This document shows, piece after piece, positions 54,405 through 64,000 of a stretch of 64,000 nt of DNA. Made by a program: the position numbers and the translations under genes. The first letter of the stretch is position 1; every line of letters begins with the position of its first letter. Source of the stretch: Membranipora membranacea (Eukaryota; Bryozoa; Gymnolaemata; Cheilostomatida; Membraniporidae); contig OU612073.1 in the NCBI GenBank assembly GCA_914767715.1, positions 17,546,001 through 17,610,000 of the forward strand, read 5' to 3'. The notes under the pieces are model-generated. The model made no database searches and was not told the origin of the DNA. It worked only from the letters and a program-made list of their open reading frames with translations.

Positions 54405-54789
54405 CTAAACGGATAAATTATATGTCTGTTATATGAGCAGAAGCTTGTTATATTATGTCACTTAACCCTATATTGTACTTGGGAGCGCCACTGGGGGAGC
54501 TTTTAAGGTTGATTGTTCTAGCCCCCAGCACCTCGGGTGTATACCTCTTCACTGAGATTATCGGTGATTATCATGGACAAATATAAAGTTTGATATAATT
54601 TTAGTCTGCGGTGTTTGACGAGGTCTAGTAGTTATATCATGATTTTGATTTCAAGTCAACTGAATGGTGCAATCAAACATGTAAAACATGCTCTTTGTTG
54701 CCCGACTTCTCCTACCTCATTTGATGGATATAGATACTCAAATGCAGATCGCTCCGCAAAGCTGCTGAATATGCTTGTCAGGTGTGGTC

Positions 54790-55145
54790 CCTGAGAGCTC
54801 AGAAACACATCAATCGAGGCAGTTGGTTCTGTACAGCGAAAAGCTGCTCACTTCACATACAATAGGCCTATCCAGCAAATGGATCAGTTTCTAAGTCAAT
54901 GGACACTCTCCATATTCCTCTTGCAAATTATTAAAATCCAAATCTCAAGAGATAATGAGATTTGATGTATCTTCCTCATCATCAATTGGGAAAATTAATT
55001 ACGGGTAGAGGGGGGGTGGATAACGGGACATGGCAATATACCCCGGTTCCGCAAGCACTCCACTCAAAATACTTTGAATTTATTCTCTTCAGGGAGAGGG
55101 CTCAGCATTGTTGTCCCAGTTTTAAAATGAACTGTGATTTTTGAG
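54790..55145 (+). mobile_element. LINE reverse-transcriptase C-terminal fragment (unit 2)
   Basis: This is the counterpart of the fragment at 43190, present in both units and therefore older than the duplication. The frame HSKYFEFILFRERAQ is clearer here. It is degenerate. Confidence 0.5.
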
Positions 55146-55344
55146 GTACAAGATTTCAGTTGTTCCATATGAGCTGTCTTACCATTCTGTTTGCAGCAAC
55201 ATAGCCTATCCCCCCCCCCCTAAAGATTCATCAGGGATAACCAGAAACTGAATACTGTATTTCTCTTTCTTTCAGTGACTGTCAAACAATCTGAAAGTAC
55301 CATATAAGCAACCAAAGCAAACTATAAGCTTTTAGGTTGTCAGA

Positions 55345-57657
55345 ATGTCAGATTCGTCACCGAAAACTGAGGGTAGAAAATTAAGATTTCTTTCTCCAGG
55401 TACGTTGAGTAATATAAAGAGTATTCGCAACAATTTATCGAGTTGGATCAGAATTTCATTTAGCTATGGACAGGTCGCGTTTAAAAATCATTGTAAGGAA
55501 AAACACTGTATGACCTGCTAAATTGTCAACCAACATCCCAACAGGTACGCAAAAAAGATAAATAGACATTGGCCTAAAGCGATTGGTGTGACAAATAAGA
55601 CCTAGTGCAAAAATAGATTGACTGAGGATGTTGAATACATTTAATATTATATATCACTTTTTAAACCTTTTAGTCTATGAGCTTTTTAGCAGGAAAACCA
55701 ACAAAAGGGCGTAATTCTTCCACCTTCCTCCAGTATAAAAGCAGTCTAACTTCCAGCTAAATATGCCCTTATCAAATGTGTCCCGACCTTCCAACCTTGT
55801 GTAGCTTTGTACTTATGTGATTTGGTTGGTTGGTCCAGTATTGAGTTTTGTTTTATTGTGACGAATAATCTTGTAGATGAAATCTTCTTGGGCTGTATTT
55901 GATCCATACAAGGATCCACCAATGCCTCTAGTAAGTAGTCTCAGTGATTTTGTATGTTCTTTTTTCAGAGTCGATATTTATGCTCTGTGTTGGAAGTGTA
56001 GCTGGTGTTGTCGGATTTGGATACACCTTCATGCAGGCCAAGAAAAATGAACTGAAAGAGATTACATCACATTCAACATCTGCGGTATAAAATGAGTCTG
56101 TTTCTAACATCTTATCAACAGTTATCTCCTCTTACTTGAAATGCAGACATAATAGATTTGTCCTATCTTGTCTTGAGGTGGAACAATTTCTACAGGCCAA
56201 AACAATTTTGTGATGTCTCATCGGTAACCATAGACTTGATGATATTATTAAGTCTATGTTGGTAGTATTGCAGGAGAGCAGTGTCTTCAGCTTTAGCTGA
56301 AGGGATGTTCTGATGATGATGAATACAAGATCACACCAATGGACGTATAATTCGATTTTATGCATGTCCTTCTGCTTACAAATATTGGGGGTTTTTTATT
56401 TAGAGACTAAAGTAGACAGTGCCCATATTGTGCATTGATCACCATAAGGAATAATCAATACTCGGGTTCCCAAAGCAGGTATCATAAATGGGATTTTTTT
56501 TATTTTTAATTGTTTGGTCCATGGAAATATTAGGTTTTCTACATGTTAATTTCGACTCGTGTGTATCTCATCTATAGGAAGTCCGTGAGCAGGTGATTAT
56601 GATGAAAGATGGAACAAGAATAGCCTCCAGAGCGTTTGCTTACAGCTGGCTCTGGTCTATAGGAGGGGTGTCTCTCATAACTTATACTATATGGAAATGT
56701 AGTGGTGCAAAAAATGTAAGTATCTGGTTGTGCTGTAAATAGGTATCTTTCATTAGCATCACGCCTTGGAGAAAATGGTTAACAAAAGAATTTATTTTTA
56801 AACCGCTTCTTTCAGTCAGGTAAATTTGAGTTCTAAGATTTCAATAAGAATTCCCTGACTCGCAGCAGCTTTCTAGTCCTCTCTTCAGAGATGTATTATA
56901 TCATTCCGAACTTATGTGACATGTAGGCCTAATATGGAGTCAGGAGTGGTCTAATGGTTAGGGGTACGGGCTTGGGAACTGTGAGGTCCAGGTTCAATTC
57001 CGTCAAATCCGATTTGGTGGTGGCACACCATTCATCCTAGCCTGGTCCTTGCGGAAAGGGACTAAAAATACCGGAGGTCCACTGTATGTTCGCACACCCA
57101 CATGTAGTGAAAATAACCCCCTCGGCTTATTTGACATCGAGAGTAGCCAAGTTTCCGGCGGGCATGGGAATAGGGTGTGGCATGAGTACTATGGGTACCT
57201 GTACCCAAGAATGGATAACTCCTTCCGCTTTAAAGATGATGGTGAGGCTTAATATGTACATTTGAAAACAAAAATAAGAGAAACCATATTTGAAGTGTCT
57301 CATCTCGAACCCTCCCCTCCCTGACTGTTTGACTGACTGTAGTTTAATTATCCCCCCTTCTCACATAACATTTGTAGTATACCGGGTATACTAGAATGTT
57401 GCAGGATGTATTGTATGATAATCAGCTGCTTATTTCTGCCATATAAATTAGCTTACCTCTAATATTGTTTTTTGTTTCAGTTCAAACAGTTCTGACAGAA
57501 GGCTGGAGAGGCCCTACCATCCATACCTAAATCTGATACACAAGGTAGAAATGATTTTGAATCCTTACAAGAGCTAGCTGATTATATACATGACGAGGAC
57601 AGGATACGAGAGAAAGAATTAAAGCACCAAAGACGCTGTCAGGCTGATACTAAATGA
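55345..57657 (+). pseudogene. TMEM242: TMEM242-like copy 2, truncated by an in-frame stop
   Basis: The exons 55345-55399, 55969-56084, 56578-56715 and 57481-57657 keep the same lengths and splice sites as copy 1. In exon 4, CAG TTC CGA became CAG TTC TGA at 57493-57495, stopping the protein after 107 residues. Both membrane segments remain but the conserved VLPSIPKS tail is lost. Other changes are S13L and D103N. Beyond the stop the frame stays open to the ancestral TGA at 57655. Because the stop is in the last exon, the mRNA would probably escape splicing-dependent nonsense decay, so a shortened protein is possible. Confidence 0.85.
56937..57252 (+). mobile_element. tRNA-derived SINE in TMEM242 intron 3 (unit 2)
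   Basis: This is the orthologous copy of the SINE at 45361, with a handful of substitutions (for example TGGTTAGG in box A instead of TGGTCAGG). The apparent open frame inside it is shared repeat sequence, not a gene. Confidence 0.65.
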
Positions 57658-57867
57658 CTTAAGTTACAGTTGTGATGTTTTATGAGTGATAAGAGGTACC
57701 TTGACCCGGTACACAACCTGTTCAGCTCCTCTATGAACATATGTTGTACTGATTGGTCACAAACTCAGACTTTGTAGGCCTGTAAACCAAACTTGGCACT
57801 GTCAAGAGAATTTTTGTCTGAATAAAATGTATTATTTGAACATATTCATGTAATAAGGAAGCAATCA

Positions 57868-58155
57868 ATAATCACCTTTTATCTTAGCTGCTCTCCAGCA
57901 AATTTTACATGAATATAATGATACAGATACATATAAGATCGATGATAAAGATACATAAGATACATGAAACACAAGATTGATGATACATGATGTCACTCAT
58001 CTAATTAGCGCACCCTTGTACAATGTAAGGGTGGGCAAGTTAGGCCATTGATTGGAGAGCTCACCTCCTTTAGCAGAATGGGTAGCGACCGGGATTCGAA
58101 CCTGCAACTCTCAGATTGAGAAGTTCGAATCCTAACCACTACACCACCCTTCCTG
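57868..58155 (-). mobile_element. tRNA-derived SINE (second family), unit 2
   Basis: This is the same SINE as at 47613 but in reverse orientation and at a different place. It interrupts GCAATCAACGACCTGAGATA, which is continuous at about 46285-46305 in unit 1. It therefore inserted after the duplication, or was cleanly absent from unit 1. Confidence 0.72.
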
Positions 58156-59470
58156 AGATATTTTAATCAGGCGTGCTGGTTTGTTTAGATAGAGTAGCAA
58201 TCCAAGTTACCGTTTTTGGGCTCTTCTTGCAATGAAGCTCTTCATTATGAGAATGTCAACCTTGATATTTATGTTCAGATAATTCCACATAGTAATCATC
58301 TTATTTATACTTGGTGTCTGGTGTCAGAACCACCCCACTTCGGTCGCAAACCACTCAATCAAATAAAAGTTTATGTACTCTGATGGAAATCAAGCTTTAT
58401 ACAGGATTTTTGATTACCCCTCAGGTAGAAGAAAGCTACATAGTGTTTGGCAAATTTGATTTACTTAGTCATACTGTCTTGTGTTGAGATTACCCTATAA
58501 ATATAAGAAGTGTAAAGTATTCGCAGGAGGGATAGTTGGCTTTGAAAGCAAAATTCTAGCCATCATTTACCCACTCTCTTATCTCGGCTAGCTAAAATTT
58601 AGATTTTGCTGTCAGATTTTTCCGCAAATTTATTTGGTTAGGATTTCTTTTTATATATGCTATCATAGGAAGCAACCAATAATCTGTGTTTTGTGTTGCC
58701 TCACCTTTGATGCATAGCACATTTATAATGGTTGTACATCTGTGAGGTGGCAATGTTTTAATACCATTTATTCAATCTTTGGCTGTGCTCTTTTGCGAAT
58801 GCTCAAAAGTAGCTGTTTTTTTTTATTCATTGTTGCGTTGCGTTTGATAGCCAGGCCAATCTATGAGCTGTTATACCCTTGATACAATTTTTTGACTACT
58901 GGTGTGTCTAGGGCATAGATTTAAAAACAGTATAGATAGGTCATTGTGTGCTCCTGTCTATCCAATAATATGATAGCTACTTTAGCCTCAGATCTAGACC
59001 ATAAGGATAGGTGTCACATGACTGTTAGTAAAGCGACCTTCCAGCCAATCATGTTCTTACAACATTGTGAGTGGCTCAGAAGTCGTTTTACTCAGTATAG
59101 CCTTCTCTCATTGGACACTGTCTGATAAGGTTATCATCATGAAAGGCAAAAGGTGCTGACTATAAACCAACTGGCATGCAACTGCATGCATCCTCTGAAC
59201 AATAACATCGCTGTAATGAGAGGCATGAGATCAGAAGGTGAAAATATCCTTAATCTGTGACCAAATAAAATTCCTTTAGAAAAACTCAACAGATGATTAG
59301 TTTCACCAATGGGGAATTTGGGATTTCCAATGAGTGTGCTTATATACTGAAACTGTAACTGTAACTTTTTTCACATTGTGTGTAGTCGCAATAGTCAAAA
59401 TAGTCACCCCCTTCTAAAGACAAAACATTGATACTTAATGGTAGCCGGTAGCCTTTGATGCTGGTACTCA

Positions 59471-59602
59471 GAAGGTGTGTAGATAAATCAAGAATCCCCC
59501 AATAATAATCGGATCAGCCAACTGTTGCTCGCATCCTCAATGTTTTTTCTCAATTACTCTGGATTTATTATTGGGGGATTCTTGATTTATCGACACCCCT
59601 TC
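59471..59602. mobile_element. MITE with about 38-bp inverted repeats, unit 2 only
   Basis: The arm GATAAATCAAGAATCCCCCA, extended by ATAATAA, at 59482-59508 is complementary to 59565-59591, and flanking GAAGG(G)TGT lengthens the pairing to about 38 bp. The interior is about 55 bp. Unit 1 has no counterpart. Confidence 0.7.
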
Positions 59603-60251
59603 TGTGTACGATCCTTGCGTTTCTTCAAGGAGATGTTTGAAGTTTGAAGTTTGTTTATTGCCTAAATTCTAATATCCATCCTGTGATAGGTTGATAGCAT
59701 CGAATGTACAGCACATACATGGAAAAATAATAATAAAAGGAGTCTGAGCTAAAGGAGATATATCTATATCTCCTTGGCCTTCATTTACAACCTCACCTTA
59801 AAATTCAGAAAAGTGGCCAAAAGTAAGAGAGGTGGTTCATAACTGGCATCAGTGAAGAACTCTTTGACGTTTAGCATCACTTAACATCAAGTAAGTCATA
59901 TCAATATTATTATTTTGACAAGGAAACTGATAACCGTGAGCTTGAGTAACCAGTAAATAAAACACCTAGCTAGAGCGTCTGATGCCCATCACATCCATGA
60001 TGGTTATACATCTGCGAGGATACAATGTTCTAACAACATTTATTTAATCTTGTTGTGCAGGTAGTCTGTAGCCTGGGTAGGCTGTCGTACACAGGTGGTG
60101 CTCTATTGTTGTGTATGATCGCAAGGCCTCTCCATGAGCTTTTATATTCCCGATATAATTTTTTTGTGTTGCAGACGATCTAGTTTTTATCAGGAGGCAA
60201 ACGTGCATTCCACTACAGAAACAGGTCTCAGGATTATAACTATAGTTCATA

Positions 60252-60386
60252 ATGGCGGAGGTTTGGAGAACAGAGCAGCCTACTGATTATGATGAAGATG
60301 AGTCTGAGGTGTGGACACAACTTGTCCATGTATTTATATTATTACTATTGATTGCTGAATGGATTCTGGACTTTCATCAACAATAA
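60252..60386 (+). CDS. 44-residue single-pass membrane microprotein candidate, unit 2
   Basis: This is the partner of the ORF at 48552. It is identical apart from W-T-Q in place of W-I-Q at residue 22. The start context and stop are the same. Confidence 0.4.
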   Translation: MAEVWRTEQPTDYDEDESEVWTQLVHVFILLLLIAEWILDFHQQ

Positions 60387-60779
60387 TTCACCTCCTAGAA
60401 TTCTAATAACAACTCACACTGCTGTACGTGATCCGTCTTTCTTGCTTGTCTCCTCCAATGCCCATTTTTATAGCTGCCATATTGTTTCTCTATGAAAACC
60501 ATTTTACGTGAAATCATATTATTATTTATCCTCTTTTAGATACCCATAATCACACTACAGAAATATATTACGTTATATTCATATTTCCCTTTTCCTGTGC
60601 ATTGAGAGGAAGCAACTCCGAATAACCCTTATATTATATGTGTAAATATGGAGGGTGGGGTAAACAAATCCTCAACATTTTTAGGGTGTGAATTGCTCTA
60701 TATTTCTTATGACTGCTTATTTGATTTTTGTTGTAACTTCAAGCATAATTTTCTACTCAAACTAAGGCAATCATTTGAC

Positions 60780-61085
60780 TTAGTATTTTTCTCTTTTATA
60801 CAATATTTTCAATTAAAATCTAAGGTGGAATTACAGCAGTATGCTCTTCTATGTTGGGGTTTTGTGGATACAGAACAGCTCTTGGCTGCAACATGGACAG
60901 TCTACAGTCTACAGGTCAAGCAACTAAATGCTCAGGAACAAGGAAGCAGGCACGTTCATGTCTTAGATTTAAAGATGTAGTGAAACGGAACTTGGGATGG
61001 AGAAAATTAAACCGGATACTTGGCAGACTGCAGCTAAAGATCGAACTGTATTGAGAACTATGATCAAGAGACCATAAACTAGAAC
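60780..61085 (+). mobile_element. LINE open-reading-frame C-terminal remnant (unit 2)
   Basis: One frame reads RKQARSCLRFKDVVKRNLG and, after a frame break, KIKPDTWQTAAKDRTVLRTM. This is the R-F-K-D...W...A-x-D-R...R pattern that ends many LINE endonuclease/reverse-transcriptase proteins. Only the upstream edge of this sequence survives in unit 1 (about 49190-49380). Confidence 0.55.
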
Positions 61086-61497
61086 AGTCATCGTTGACCC
61101 AGCGGACTGCTTATACTCATCCCCGTATATTAATGATATTAAATTTAAAATTAAAGTTTGATGCGCACCTACCAATAATAATTCAACTGAGTAGATTCAT
61201 GATTTCTGTTTTTAAAAGTCCAAACCACATTTATATAACCAAAGATCGTGCCATGTACTCTCAAGCATTGCAAACACTCAAAACTATATAATAAGGTCAG
61301 CAAAGCTACCTCACAATACAGAAAGAGCAGAAAGATAGATTGAATCTTATGTGTTAGTGTGGAATGGATTTAGAATTTCTAGTGAGTCAACTATTCCAGT
61401 TTGAGCTAGGATAATGTTATCAAATGATTTTTAGGACTTGTGGCGTTCGAAATTACAACTCCCTAAAAAATATTATTCCATGTAGCTATTGTATCCC

Positions 61498-61611
61498 TAG
61501 ATCATGTTTGATCCATTTTTCCCTCATTGGAATCCCCCCCCCCCCCCTTCTACTGAGTAGAGGGGGGGGGAGGCAATTGCAATGAGGGAAAAATGGACCA
61601 AACATGATCTA
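61498..61611. mobile_element. Fold-back MITE, family A (copy 4, unit 2)
   Basis: This is the orthologous copy of the element at 49528, with arms TAGATCATGTTTGATCCATT and the complement, and longer C and G runs in the loop. The tip change (CAAG to CATG) occurs in both arms. Confidence 0.75.
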
Positions 61612-61634
61612 TTGTATTCCTGTTACAAGATTGT

Positions 61635-61952
61635 GTGTTTCCAAATAGTAGTATTTTCAGTAATTTTCAGCTTTGGAAACCAGAGCAGACTACTGAATAT
61701 AACATAAAGGATACCCCAGAGCGGATACAGCCCTACCACATACTGTTAGTCACAATACTTATAGTCACAGTCCTTATCTCTGGTGCCCAAACTGTTTGTA
61801 GCTGTGAAATTCTTGTCATTTTGACTTTGACACACATATTCCTGGTACATGAGGTAGTCTACATGAAAACTTCTTACACTATGCTATGGCTTTCATTCAC
61901 TGGTTTCACATATAGTAAAAGGTATACTGGGTCAACTGCTAATATTGTATAA
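61635..61952 (+). CDS. Hypothetical 105-residue membrane ORF, unit 2
   Basis: This is the counterpart of the ORF at 49662, reading LWKPEQTTEYNIKDTPERIQ and the same membrane run. It is six residues longer because of in-frame insertions (GAQT-like and LT). It may be a non-coding remnant. Confidence 0.3.
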   Translation: MFPNSSIFSNFQLWKPEQTTEYNIKDTPERIQPYHILLVTILIVTVLISGAQTVCSCEILVILTLTHIFLVHEVVYMKTSYTMLWLSFTGFTYSKRYTGSTANIV

Positions 61953-63164
61953 GGCATGAGGGCGAGTTTTTGGTTTTATCGCGCTTCATGGTTGTGTTTG
62001 GCCACTCTATAAGTTCTTATACTCAAGGTATAGCTTTTTTACTCCTGATTTAGTTGTGGATGTAATTTTATAATATAGAATATCCACGCAATCTGCTGCA
62101 ATAGTTTGACAATTATCTCTCAAGGTTGAAAGGTTGAGTAAGTTATTTCTCTTTTATTTATTTATTTATTTATCTATTTATTGAGGTTTTCTAAAAGTTT
62201 ATAATTAAAGCAAATTAAAAATAACTTGTTGACCTCACACACATTAACATTGGTATGAAAAATGATGCAATAAATCACAATAAATTGCAATTTTGAGTCA
62301 CCCAGGATCATCTTTGACTAACTGACACACAATGAAATCTCTATTCTCCGATCTCATAACTATGACTTATGTCTAGCACTATATTCATCTATCACAAGAA
62401 TTGTGAATGATGAAAATTGATGAAGATTGTGATTAACGATGATGTCATCCAGAATTACTCTGGGATACATCATCGTTAACATCTAATACCGGTTCACGGA
62501 TAGATCATATTTGATCCGCGTTGTATGAATGTGGAGTTGCTCCCCAGGAGCCACTTGCAATTTTCCAGTAGAAATGGAGTGACAAAAAAGACAGGCAAAC
62601 TGGACCAAACTTGTAGTCTGAAGTAGCGAGATAGCTTTCAACAGCAGCGTCATACTTTTTTTTTTATGAAGAATTGCCTCTGTGTATATTTTGCATTGAT
62701 CTCATTGTGTAATAGATTATTGGCTTGGACTGTATAAAACTATGTTTGTAACTGTTGAAAAGATTGATAATAGCAGTGACTGCCAATCTTTAAACTGGTG
62801 GAAAAGGAACAAAAAGTTGAACTGTTTGGAGTTACAACAACAAATTAATATTTTAAGGCACAGAAGTGGCTCTATAAATCAAGTTATTAGAAAAAAAAAC
62901 TTGAAGGTAAAGGTGACATTGAACTGAAAGCGATTGTAAAGATAGTGATAGTGTCTATAATCATATTATTATTTTGATATCAAGAGCTCCTTTCCAGCAT
63001 AGTTTACTTGATAACAAACATTCATCTTTGATTGAAAGGGTGAAAGCAATTTGCAGCATGGAGTTGTTCCCCTCTGCCGCCAGTAACTTTACCAGATGTA
63101 GGGAAAGACTCGAAATGTAGGCAGTTTGGATTGAGCAAACTTTCCATCATATGTTGAAAGCCGA

Positions 63165-63790
63165 TTACTTTGAGCAGACCACACAGGTTAGCTGTTTGTT
63201 ACTAGCGTATGGAGGACAATGTCCAATTGTTCCTGTGCCGGCACAATCTGGTATTACGAAGTAGAAGAGAGCTCCGTTAGTGTTAGCACTGTGTCCTGCT
63301 ATGTATTCAGGATCTTTTTCGACGCATTGGATGGATGTGACCATGATTGTCAGTCATCAAATAACCTGAAACCATGCACAACACTTTGTAAGAATTCATG
63401 GGTATAGAAAACTAAGATAGACGCCAAAAAAGGTTAGCTTGAGTCTTATTTGTTGCTATGTGTGAAGGTACAATGAGTTACCCATTTTTTTCGTTGTTAG
63501 ATTACCATGATAGCTTAGCTTCATATTCCTTGGTCCATCCAAAGGGACAGCTTCTTCGAGACGGTATCATCACTACAGCAGATCTCTGTGTGTAACATCG
63601 TGCACATGGCACATTCTGTTCATAGGCATTATTGGGGAATATTCCTTAGCTGTAGGACTGATCTTAGCACCAGATGTAACACTGAATTCTCCACTGCTTG
63701 TGTGGTAAGAGTTGTACTCTGGGTGTAGATGGAGACATTGGTAATTCACACCTCCTCCTGTATTACCATAGAAGCCTCCAGCAGCAAAAC
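63165..63790 (-). pseudogene. Short-chain collagen C4-like gene, unit 2 copy (C-terminal exons, broken)
   Basis: The exons 63519-63790 and 63165-63365 correspond to 52101-52373 and 51735-51946. The first is one base shorter (a deletion near the GAEYQSYS region) and its donor GT has become CT (plus-strand AG at 63517-63518). The second lost 11 bp near 63330, although it keeps the sense codon at the site of the unit 1 TAA. Further 5' exons lie beyond the window edge. Confidence 0.75.
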
Positions 63791-64000
63791 CTGTAAAGTA
63801 AGTTACATTAAACTATGAGAAAAAATACAAGCTTTTTCGAAAGAAAAAATGATTTTTTAGAGGGATTACTATAGTTGTCTTTCTTTTTGTACAAGAGAAG
63901 AAAATATAAAAATATATTTGTATCATTTTACTTATTGTCAACTGTCAAATCCCTATTGGCTGAGGGATGAGAGCTTTCACATTTCCAGTCAATTGCATAC

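Larger units (their letters stand above)
43070..54655. repeat. Segmental duplication unit 1 (about 11.6 kb)
   Basis: From about 43075 this sequence matches the stretch from about 54656 in the same order and orientation until the window ends (63999 corresponds to about 52600). Most blocks differ by only a few per cent by eye, with several insertions and deletions. The part 52.6-54.65 kb should have its partner beyond the right edge. Confidence 0.9.
54656..64000. repeat. Segmental duplication unit 2 (continues past the window)
   Basis: This is the direct-orientation copy of unit 1, beginning with the right arm of the fold-back element and running through LINE fragment, TMEM242-like copy 2, membrane micro-ORFs and collagen C-terminal exons. 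Insertions specific to this unit are a SINE (57868-58155), a MITE (59471-59602) and 300-400 bp of LINE-like sequence (60963-61353). It lacks about 500 bp present at 50275-50790. Confidence 0.9.

Noticed and set aside
1-64000. CRISPR arrays, bacterial operons or phage genes
   Set aside because: The window is a metazoan nuclear sequence with spliced genes. No spaced identical repeats or prokaryotic gene packing are seen.

Overview
This window comes from an intron-rich, AT-rich animal genome. The minus strand carries the 5' two thirds of a dystrophin gene. The right third carries a tandem segmental duplication containing a TMEM242-like mitochondrial gene and a decayed short-chain-collagen (C4-like) gene. 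Dystrophin restricts the source to animals. Short-chain collagen C4 domains are best known from sponges and some other invertebrates, so an invertebrate, most plausibly a sponge, is my best guess. No searches were run.

Region 1 (1-35.8 kb, minus strand): dystrophin. Two possible first coding exons (35745-35832 and 34925-35003) both join in phase to the CH1 exon at 34719-34780. CH1, CH2, a Gln/Asn/Ser/Thr-rich hinge and about twelve spectrin-like repeats follow leftwards. I assembled 33 phase-consistent coding exons, exactly 1,639 codons with either one of the first exons counted as 79 nt, and the gene runs off the left edge before the cysteine-rich C-terminal half. Introns hold a tRNA-His(GTG) gene, an intron-containing degenerate gene of a repetitive, probably transposon-derived family (9.6-13.0 kb), a 178-bp tandem repeat, a 579-bp terminal-inverted-repeat element with an 11-bp target duplication (28.5-29.1 kb), and several fold-back (MITE-like) elements.

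Region 2 (35.8-43.07 kb): gene-poor upstream sequence. I found no coding exon here. It has a CpG-containing stretch with an NRF1-like motif near 37.95 kb, an (AT)n run and fold-back elements.

Region 3 (43.07-64 kb): two copies of a roughly 11.5-kb unit in direct orientation. Unit 1 starts near 43.07 kb and unit 2 near 54.66 kb and continues past the right edge. Each unit holds a LINE fragment, a four-exon TMEM242-like gene on the plus strand, a tRNA-derived SINE in its third intron, tiny conserved membrane ORFs, and collagen-C4-like exons on the minus strand. The copies have diverged. TMEM242 copy 2 has a CGA-to-TGA stop in its last exon. Collagen copy 1 has two frameshifts and a stop. Collagen copy 2 has different lesions: two frameshifting deletions and a lost splice donor. 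SINE, MITE and LINE insertions or deletions distinguish the units and date them relative to the duplication.
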